Source: a virus. From it: a DNA stretch of 34,014 bases. Of the stretch, positions 29,154 through 34,014 are shown one piece after another. The notes under the pieces were generated by a model that saw only the letters and a program-made list of their open reading frames with translations, did no database searches and was not told the DNA's origin. The first letter of the stretch is position 1, and each line of letters starts with the position of its first letter. The position numbers and the translations under genes are program-made. The DNA lies in the IMG/VR virus record IMGVR_UViG_3300047321_000279, positions 1 to 34,014 of that record, one strand, 5' to 3'.

Positions 29154-29366
29154 TCACCGATCAAGCCCCGCCGCGCGCGGGGCTTTTTTTGTCTCATCAT
29201 CCGCGCCGACCGCGCGCACCCAGAATGCGCAGCCATATTGGGGCAGAGCTGTAACCTGGCGTCCGTTGCCCCTCAGACACCACGTTTGCGGGCCGTCCCA
29301 CGCGATGCCGCCGTAGTGCTCGCACCCGATACATGCGCGTTCGTCATTCCCACTGAAGTAACTCAT
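29154..29366 (-). CDS. Small Cys-rich (zinc-ribbon-like) protein
   Basis: A 70-residue protein with C12, C15, C30 and C46 (CIGCEHYGG..., WCLRGNG, YGCAFWVRAVGADDE), a four-cysteine zinc-binding arrangement. The GCxFWxRxxGADD ending resembles small Burkholderia-phage proteins of unknown function. The last codons read through the lysis terminator hairpin on the opposite strand, and no ribosome site is obvious, so I keep moderate confidence. It would be the only leftward gene between lysis and integrase. Confidence 0.5.
   Translation of the reverse strand: MSYFSGNDERACIGCEHYGGIAWDGPQTWCLRGNGRQVTALPQYGCAFWVRAVGADDETKKAPRAAGLDR
29163..29190 (+). terminator. Strong intrinsic terminator after lysis cassette
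   Basis: AAGCCCCG (29163-29170) pairs with CGGGGCTT (29178-29185) around a 7-nt GC-rich loop and is followed by an uninterrupted T run (29184-29190). It ends the rightward lysis transcript, and the 3' end of a leftward gene runs through it. Confidence 0.92.
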
Positions 29367-29376
29367 CGCAATGCGC

Positions 29377-29637
29377 CAGTGCTACAAACAGTGCTACACG
29401 AAAAACTGGCGGCCTGCCCATTCACCCACTGGATCGCGCTTTGTCGCGGCTCAGTTGCTCCCATCCATCATGGGGGCCACGGATACGCGGCGAGGTGTTG
29501 ATTTCATTGGTTTCTGCTGCGAATTCATAGGCCTACGGGCGAATCTTGAACGCGTGGTTTAAGTCCGTTTTCTGCGCTTTTTGTTGGTTTTTCTGCGTCA
29601 GTGCTACGATGTTGCACCGAAAAACTGCGTGTAGCAC
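29377..29637. repeat. GTGCTAC repeats and duplicated arm before integrase (candidate attachment/regulatory sites)
   Basis: CAGTGCTAC occurs at 29377-29385, 29389-29397 and 29599-29607; the inverted GTGTAGCAC lies at 29629-29637. GAAAAACTG occurs at 29400-29408 and 29619-29627. Thus two arms of the form GCG-y-CAGTGCTAC ... GAAAAACTG (spacers 14 and 11 nt) lie 222 nt apart, the second just before the integrase start at 29646. Such repeats fit integrase/excisionase arm sites or an operator over the integrase promoter. The 29191-29645 stretch otherwise contains only the small leftward gene. Confidence 0.5.
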
Positions 29638-29645
29638 CGAGGACG

Positions 29646-30731
29646 ATGGGAACAATTACGGAACGCGTTCGGAAGGACAAGAGTATAGGTTACACCGCCC
29701 AGATCCGCCTGAAGCAGGACGGCCGCGTGGTGCACACCGAGGCGAAGACATTCGACCGGAGACCGGCGGCGCAAGCGTGGCTCGACAAGCGCGAACGCGA
29801 ACTGGCGCAGCCGGGCGCACTGGAGTCAGCCAAGAAGGAAGATCCGCCGCTCGCCGACGCGATTGACCGCTACAAGCGTGAATCGAAGATCGATATCGGC
29901 CGCACGAAGAAACAGGTACTCGACACCATCGCGCAAGCACCGCTCGGCAAGATGCGCTGCAGCGAGATCGGAAGCCAGCAGATCGTCCAGTTCGCGCAGA
30001 CCCTCCACGTGAAGCCGCAGACTGCTGACAACTACATTTCGCACCTCGCGGCGGTCTTCCGGATCGCGCGACCCGCGTGGGGCTATCCGCTCGATATGCA
30101 GGCGATGGCTGACGCGCGTGTCGTGATGAAAAAGCTCGGCACGACGAGCAAGTCCGACAAACGCGACCGGCGCCCGACGCTCGACGAGCTGGACAGAATC
30201 CTCACCCACTTTCAGGGCATCCGGAAGCGGCGCCCTGACAGCGCGCCCATGGTGGACCTCACCGCGTTCGCGCTGTTTTCGACGCGACGCCTTGAGGAAA
30301 TGTGCCGCATCGAATGGCGGGATTTCGACGAAGAAGGCCGTCGCGTACTCGTGCGCGACATGAAGAACCCTGGGCAGAAGATCGGTAACGACGTCTGGTG
30401 CGACCTCGTGCCCGAGGCAATGCGAATCGTCAAGGCACAGCCGCGGCTAGACGACCGGATATTCCCGTACGGCACTGACGCCGTCGGTATGGCGTTCACG
30501 CGCGCATGCCAGTTCCTCGAAATCGAAGACCTTCATCTGCACGACCTGCGGCACGAAGGCACAAGCCGGCTATTCGAGATGGGATGGAACATACCGCACG
30601 TGGCTGCTGTTACCGGCCACCGCAGCTGGACGTCGCTGAAGCGCTACACGCACATACGGCAGACCGGCGATAAGTTTGCGGGTTGGAAGTGGCTGAACGT
30701 CGTTGCACCGATGAAAGAAACCGACAATTAG
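29646..30731 (+). CDS. int: Tyrosine-family site-specific integrase
   Basis: A 361-residue phage integrase. The N-terminal part (about 1-65; GYTAQIRLKQDG, KTFDRRPAAQAWLDKRE) is an arm-binding-like domain, residues about 75-160 a SAM-like core-binding domain, and the rest the catalytic domain. Catalytic residues can be placed: R215 (STRRLEEMCRIEW), H299-x-x-R302 (HDLRHEGTSR), H325 (GHRSWTSLK) and nucleophile Y334 (KRYTHIR). The ATG at 29646 is chosen over an in-frame ATG at 29601 that would lie in the repeat/promoter region. It is followed 13 nt later by a cargo-like gene in the same direction. Confidence 0.93.
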   Translation: MGTITERVRKDKSIGYTAQIRLKQDGRVVHTEAKTFDRRPAAQAWLDKRERELAQPGALESAKKEDPPLADAIDRYKRESKIDIGRTKKQVLDTIAQAPLGKMRCSEIGSQQIVQFAQTLHVKPQTADNYISHLAAVFRIARPAWGYPLDMQAMADARVVMKKLGTTSKSDKRDRRPTLDELDRILTHFQGIRKRRPDSAPMVDLTAFALFSTRRLEEMCRIEWRDFDEEGRRVLVRDMKNPGQKIGNDVWCDLVPEAMRIVKAQPRLDDRIFPYGTDAVGMAFTRACQFLEIEDLHLHDLRHEGTSRLFEMGWNIPHVAAVTGHRSWTSLKRYTHIRQTGDKFAGWKWLNVVAPMKETDN

Positions 30732-30744
30732 ATGGGGGGTAGCG

Positions 30745-31587
30745 GTGAAAGACTCTGAATCAAGGAAGCGCTACGAGCAGTGGTTGACAGACGAAGTTGC
30801 AAGGCGCCTCAATGGTCGCTTTGGGCAACGTAAGCCTAAGAGCACGACGGCCGCGAACCAGCCGTCACATCTCGACAAACGCGGCATGGCTGCGCCTGCC
30901 ATCGTGCAGCCAAAGCGAGCACGGGCCCTAATTCCGGAAAGGCTTTATAAGTATATGAAGCTGAAATATGCAGAGTCGATGGTTCAACGTGGCGGCATAT
31001 CCATTGGAACGCTACATGGCTACCGTGATATAGAACTTGGACCGGGTATCGCGGATCCAGATGAAGGGAAGAAAACACTGCACAAGGACGTTGACTATCT
31101 AAAGGTTGAAGCCGGCAGTGGTCACGCAAAGGCTTTTGAGGAGATGGGTGTTATAAAAATGGGGGGAAGCGGATCCGCCGTATTCGAGAACTGCCGTTTC
31201 ACCAATCTTGTCGACCATCACGACGCACATGTCTGGTGCTGTTCCCGCGTTCGTTCCCAGGCCGCGATGAACTCATTGGACCAAGCAAATGCGTGTGTTG
31301 AGATATTCGATGTTCCGGGTTTCTTCGCGGCACTCAGTGAGGCAATGAAGGCTCATGTTGCCTGCCCCATGCTTGGCCCCGCATCTGTCATCTACGGGGA
31401 GCGCAGCGAAGAATGGAACATGCAAAACTTAGGTGCTCATCCCGTCTTTCTTAAGGGGCTGTCATTCGAAGCGCAGCAGGAAGTCCGTGTTGCCTGGATA
31501 CCCCAGCCTGCACCAAACGAACCATTGCAGAGGATCACTTTGCAGGAGTCGGGGATTTCGGCTTTCTGCCGCATCGTTGACCTTTGA
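30745..31587 (+). CDS. DUF2971-like protein of unknown function behind integrase (cargo/defence candidate)
   Basis: A 280-residue protein, GTG start with GGGGGG a few bases upstream, 13 nt after the integrase. The N-terminal 65 residues are basic and disordered. The core has LYKYMKLKYAESMV, GGISIGTLHGYRD, GPGIADPDEGKK and a late FLKGLSFEAQQEVRVAW. The order YK ... (N/D)DP-x-E ... K-x-x-x-x-E-x-E-x-R resembles DUF2971-type proteins, but only loosely. Codon use is less GC-rich than phage genes around it, suggesting recent acquisition. Genes next to integrases often carry defence or conversion functions; none is shown here. Its stop is 3 nt from the convergent PrtN-like gene. Confidence 0.7.
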   Translation: MKDSESRKRYEQWLTDEVARRLNGRFGQRKPKSTTAANQPSHLDKRGMAAPAIVQPKRARALIPERLYKYMKLKYAESMVQRGGISIGTLHGYRDIELGPGIADPDEGKKTLHKDVDYLKVEAGSGHAKAFEEMGVIKMGGSGSAVFENCRFTNLVDHHDAHVWCCSRVRSQAAMNSLDQANACVEIFDVPGFFAALSEAMKAHVACPMLGPASVIYGERSEEWNMQNLGAHPVFLKGLSFEAQQEVRVAWIPQPAPNEPLQRITLQESGISAFCRIVDL

Positions 31588-31590
31588 TGA

Positions 31591-31851
31591 TCATCCGCAC
31601 AGTTGCTCGCATTCTTTGACGGCAGCGGCGCGGCGCGCGTCGATGTACTTCGCCAGATCTTCGAGGTGAACGCCCTTTGCGCCCTTCTGGGAGGATTCCA
31701 TGCGCACGAGCGGCAGCGCGATTTCGCCGGCGGATATCTTCCGGATCAGCGTCGGCGCGGTGAGCGGCGCGAAGTAGTCGCGGCACACTTCGTCGATCGG
31801 CACGACGGCCTTACCGTCGTATTGGGCCATAAGCAGAAAGACCGTTTTCAT
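31591..31851 (-). CDS. Pyocin activator PrtN-like protein
   Basis: An 86-residue protein closely matching the PrtN family: MKTVFLLMAQYDGKAVVPID, CRDYFAPLTAPTLIRKISAG, IALPLVRMESSQKGAKGVHL and a C-terminal helix with KYIDARRAAA. PrtN activates pyocin genes in Pseudomonas; phage homologues near integrases may be transcription activators or excision-type DNA-binding factors. ATG 31851 is chosen; it overlaps the upstream gene by 4 nt (ATGA), and upstream in-frame sequence lies in that gene. Its stop faces the DUF2971-like gene 3 nt away. Confidence 0.85.
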   Translation of the reverse strand: MKTVFLLMAQYDGKAVVPIDEVCRDYFAPLTAPTLIRKISAGEIALPLVRMESSQKGAKGVHLEDLAKYIDARRAAAVKECEQLCG

Positions 31852-32480
31852 CGTGCCACCTCTATACGCTTGAATTCGACGACCCACACCCAAGGGTTTG
31901 CCTGCCAGTCGGTGCCCGGCGCCGCAAGGCTGTCCCAGAGGCACTGGAACGACTCGCGCGCGGTTTCAGTGCCTTCTCCGTTGTCGTATTCCCATGAACC
32001 GGCGTGTACGCCTTCGGCTAGCGCATCGTCCTCGCTGATGTCCCGGAGCCGCTCGACGCGGACACCGGTCAGTTCGAGCGTGATGCGCGACAGCGCGCGT
32101 GGCATGTGGATTGACGGCTTCCAGGTGATCGCGTCAGCGGGCGGCACATTCTCGTACTCGGCCGGCACACAAGCCGGGTAGTCGGCGCGGTACACGGTTG
32201 GGCCAGGGTCGAGCGCGGCAGGCTGCGCCCAGGTCTCGCGCACGTACAGCCGGTCGCACGGCGCGCCATACGGACATGGCACACGCTGAATGCGCTCGTG
32301 GACCTCGTGACCAGGCCCGTCACCATAGAGCCACGACCACGTAGCGACGCCGCGATCGTCACAATCGACACTTAGGCTCGGGCCAGACGCCTGTTTAAGC
32401 ACTCGCCGCGTCTGCGTCTTGCGACCATCAAGGAGCGCACGTACCATCGCGCCAGAAAACAAAATCGGGAGTTCACGCAT
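31848..32480 (-). CDS. ASCH/PUA-like phage protein
   Basis: A 210-residue protein beginning MRELPILFSGAMVRALLDGR with KTQTRRV, the signature of a phage family with an ASCH/PUA-like fold (predicted RNA-binding beta barrel). Further conserved elements are LYVRETWA, IHMPRALSRITLELTGVRVERL, ISEDDALAEGV and a C-terminal NPWVWVVEFKRI. Function is not established; RNA modification or binding is inferred from the fold. ATG 32480 is chosen; it forms an overlapping CATG with the rightward gene at 32479. It overlaps the PrtN-like gene by 4 nt. Confidence 0.8.
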   Translation of the reverse strand: MRELPILFSGAMVRALLDGRKTQTRRVLKQASGPSLSVDCDDRGVATWSWLYGDGPGHEVHERIQRVPCPYGAPCDRLYVRETWAQPAALDPGPTVYRADYPACVPAEYENVPPADAITWKPSIHMPRALSRITLELTGVRVERLRDISEDDALAEGVHAGSWEYDNGEGTETARESFQCLWDSLAAPGTDWQANPWVWVVEFKRIEVAR

Positions 32481-32964
32481 GACGTCGTTCCATCGGGGAG
32501 ACTGGTTGGCTTTGTGGCAAGCAATCGGGGGCATGCTGGCTGTGGCGGCCGCGGCTCTCGTACCGTTTATGCATGGCCTCTATACGGAGCGGCGCAAGAG
32601 AGCGGCGCAACTGCGAACTGCCATTGCCGTATGCGATCGACTTATTGCCCTGCTTGAGGATCTCAAAGAGGCTCTGAAAAACGATGGGAATCTCCAAGGT
32701 TTTCAGGAGTTCGGCATCGATGGTGAGTGGGAGCAGATCAGCCTCACATTGGCAGCATTCCCGGTGTGGGACATCGCAAACGAACACGTCGCGGTTCAGA
32801 TAGGACACCTTCGCCATATAGCGGTCCGCGGTCCTCGGATCGCCAAATGGTGTTGTAGTCTGCAAACCGTCAACCAACCGCAGGCTGATGAAGCCGAGGG
32901 CTCCGTCGACGGTTGCATGGTTACCGTGCACGTGGCGCGAGACGTTTTCTTCGATCAACTTTAG
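32479..32964 (+). CDS. Putative single-span membrane protein, opposite to the leftward block
   Basis: A 161-residue protein with one N-terminal transmembrane helix (LWQAIGGMLAVAAAALVPFM, about 11-31), a basic stop-transfer sequence (TERRKRAAQ), a helical coiled-coil-like segment (about 45-70, VCDRLIALLEDLKEAL) and a cytoplasmic domain ending VHVARDVFFDQL. I do not recognise it. Codon use is less GC-rich than neighbours. It starts head-to-head with the ASCH-like gene and ends 8 nt from the convergent winged-helix gene. An opposite-strand reading frame exists but has poorer protein-like character. Cargo gene likely. Confidence 0.6.
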   Translation: MTSFHRGDWLALWQAIGGMLAVAAAALVPFMHGLYTERRKRAAQLRTAIAVCDRLIALLEDLKEALKNDGNLQGFQEFGIDGEWEQISLTLAAFPVWDIANEHVAVQIGHLRHIAVRGPRIAKWCCSLQTVNQPQADEAEGSVDGCMVTVHVARDVFFDQL

Positions 32965-32972
32965 AGAATGTC

Positions 32973-33335
32973 TCACCGGCCGCCTCGCACCAGCATGCAC
33001 AACGCCATGCGCTGCGCGATTTCGTTGTCGTATCCCGTCAGCGTCCCCTCAAGTCGCACCAGCACCGGCGGCGTCGCTATCGTCGTCTGCATTGGCTCCT
33101 GGTCGACCGGCTGAACTATTTCCTTCGCGCGGCGGAAACCGAGCGCGCCAGGCTGCGAAGTGGTTTCGAGCATCCCGAGCGTGATCATCTTCTCGAGCAC
33201 CGGCCGCATCTTCGCGGTGCGCACGTGGAACTTCGCGGCGAGCGCGTAGGCGCCGTACGTCTTGCCCGGCACCATGCGCGAGAGCACGTTGTCGGGGGCG
33301 AGAGAGTCGTTCAGGCGAGGGCGGTTCATTTGCAT
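32973..33335 (-). CDS. Putative winged-helix DNA-binding protein
   Basis: A 120-residue protein with a likely winged-helix core: YGAYALAAKFHVRTAKMRPVLEKMITLGML (about 29-58) then a wing-like TTSQPGALGFRRA. The C-terminal half is beta-rich. A GGGAGG site lies 4 nt before the ATG at 33335; a second ATG at 33329 has 10 nt spacing, so either may be used. It overlaps the preceding leftward gene by one base (TGATG). Position in the leftward early block fits a regulator, but the target is unknown. Confidence 0.65.
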   Translation of the reverse strand: MQMNRPRLNDSLAPDNVLSRMVPGKTYGAYALAAKFHVRTAKMRPVLEKMITLGMLETTSQPGALGFRRAKEIVQPVDQEPMQTTIATPPVLVRLEGTLTGYDNEIAQRMALCMLVRGGR

Positions 33336-33538
33336 CAGGCCTCCCGCCGGAAGATGGCCTTCTCCAGCGCGTCCGCGTTGACGCGGCACTGGATCTTGCA
33401 CGGCGCACCGATTACGTCGCTCATAACCTCCGCGAGGGCATCGACGATTCCGACCATGTCGCCAATGTCCGGATCGCGCTTTTTGATCAGCGCGTTCACG
33501 CGCTCGCCCAGAATGCGTTTGTGGATGATCTCGCTCAT
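33335..33538 (-). CDS. Small hypothetical phage protein
   Basis: A 67-residue, predicted helical protein (MSEIIHKRILGERVNALIKK, IVDALAEVMSDVIGAPC) without a known domain. It overlaps both neighbours: its ATG sits inside the stop of the upstream gene (ATGA) and its stop overlaps the next start (TGATG). This points to a compact leftward operon. A longer open frame upstream of the ATG is a high-GC shadow and was not used. Function unknown. Confidence 0.6.
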   Translation of the reverse strand: MSEIIHKRILGERVNALIKKRDPDIGDMVGIVDALAEVMSDVIGAPCKIQCRVNADALEKAIFRREA

Positions 33539-33951
33539 GATGTTTCCCCGGGTCTGATTGATTCGGTCAACTTGCGCAGTGCGACGGCCGCGGTCTTCTG
33601 CCAGTTCTCGCCGTCTTGAAGTGCAAAACCGAGCAGCCAGTGAAGCGCGTGCGCCTGCTCGACCTCGACCTTTCGATCGATCGTGTGTCCGGCCGCGCGC
33701 AGTGCGTGTGCGATCGGCGTGGTCTGCCAGAGCATCAGGCCGAGCACTTCGCGCAGCGGCGGCGTTAGCTGCGCCGGAAACACGTGCGCGGCCATATTCG
33801 TGTCGCGAATATTTGCCAGATATTCGTCTGGCAGATGAGAGAGCGCGCGTTTCGCGATGCGCATGCACAGGTCGAAGTCGGCGCGCGAGAGCGTGCGTGC
33901 TGCCTCGCGGTGGACGATGGAAAGCGCGAGCGTGTGACGGTCCTCGCTCAT
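33535..33951 (-). CDS. Hypothetical phage protein in leftward early operon
   Basis: A 138-residue helical protein (ALSIVHREAARTLSRADFDL, LREVLGLMLWQTTPIAHALR, LHWLLGFALQDGENWQKTAA) that I do not recognise. There is no signal peptide or catalytic motif. It overlaps the upstream partial gene and the downstream gene by 4 nt each, as expected for a translationally coupled operon. The second half is rich in paired helices, like small phage regulatory or DNA-metabolism proteins, but no function is claimed. Confidence 0.6.
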   Translation of the reverse strand: MSEDRHTLALSIVHREAARTLSRADFDLCMRIAKRALSHLPDEYLANIRDTNMAAHVFPAQLTPPLREVLGLMLWQTTPIAHALRAAGHTIDRKVEVEQAHALHWLLGFALQDGENWQKTAAVALRKLTESIRPGETS

Positions 33952-34014
33952 GCTGCCGCCCCTGCGATCTGCTTCTCGTGGGCAAAATTGGAGACGATCA
34001 GCGCGGTCGCGAGG
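33948..34014 (-). CDS. Partial leftward gene (3' end only)
   Basis: The frame ending in TGA at 33948-33950 is open to the right edge and encodes LATALIVSNFAHEKQIAGAAA. Its stop overlaps the start of the next leftward gene by 4 nt, matching the coupling seen throughout this operon. Only 21 codons are visible, so nothing can be said of its function. Confidence 0.5.
   Translation of the reverse strand, partial: LATALIVSNFAHEKQIAGAAA

Noticed and set aside
32473-33000. Leftward 175-codon frame opposite the membrane-protein gene
   Set aside because: It would overlap the winged-helix and ASCH-like genes at both ends and lacks protein-like pattern, whereas the + strand product has a clear membrane helix with stop-transfer charges. 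Not fully excluded.

Overview
This window is part of a temperate, contractile-tailed (myovirus-type) bacteriophage genome. It is either a prophage or a phage contig. The DNA is GC-rich and the proteins resemble phages of Burkholderia/Paraburkholderia (Burkholderiales): a YdaU-like replication protein, a DUF3383-type sheath, a Burkholderia-style tail-fibre anchor and a PrtN-like activator. The host assignment is inference from family resemblance. No rRNA, tRNA or CRISPR array was seen, and both window edges cut through genes.

Layout: 1-2928 (+) is a tightly overlapped replication/recombination block (YdaU-like replication protein, helicase-loader-like protein, two small unknown genes, RusA resolvase, small gene). 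A cluster of GGGACA hexamers in both orientations lies inside the first gene and looks like a lambda-type origin. Hairpins at 2927-3004 mark the switch to the late region. 3019-13791 (+) is packaging and head: small and large terminase, portal carrying a C-terminal nuclease-like domain, Mu F/SPP1 gp7-like protein, protease-scaffold with a nested scaffold start, cement protein, major capsid, and connectors. 13817-24765 (+) is the tail: sheath, tube, chaperone with a -1 frameshift on T_TTT_TTT, tape measure with lysozyme domain, Dit-like protein, plug, hub, spike with an HxH tip, gp25-like and J-like wedges, DUF2612 protein, fibre and a small fibre-linked gene. 24818-26894 holds cargo: a TylF-like methyltransferase (+), a strong terminator, then a leftward HTH regulator plus outer-membrane-barrel pair. 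27212-29143 (+) is the lysis cassette: XhlA-like protein, holin, SAR endolysin, a DUF6527 protein, and Rz with nested Rz1, ended by a strong terminator.

Downstream lie a small Cys-rich gene (-), a repeat-containing segment, a tyrosine integrase (+) and a compositionally unusual DUF2971-like cargo gene (+). From 31591 to the right edge the genes read mainly leftward: PrtN-like activator, ASCH/PUA-like protein, winged-helix-like protein and small unknown phage genes. One rightward membrane-protein gene interrupts them, and its start codon overlaps that of its leftward neighbour.

How the parts work together: the left block copies the genome, the + strand late block builds and fills the virion, and the lysis cassette releases it. 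The integrase and leftward block handle lysogeny. The best candidates for new biology are the portal fused to a PBECR/BECR-like nuclease domain, the DUF2971-like gene behind the integrase, the methyltransferase behind the tail fibre, the HTH/outer-membrane-barrel pair, and the repeats flanking the integrase promoter region.
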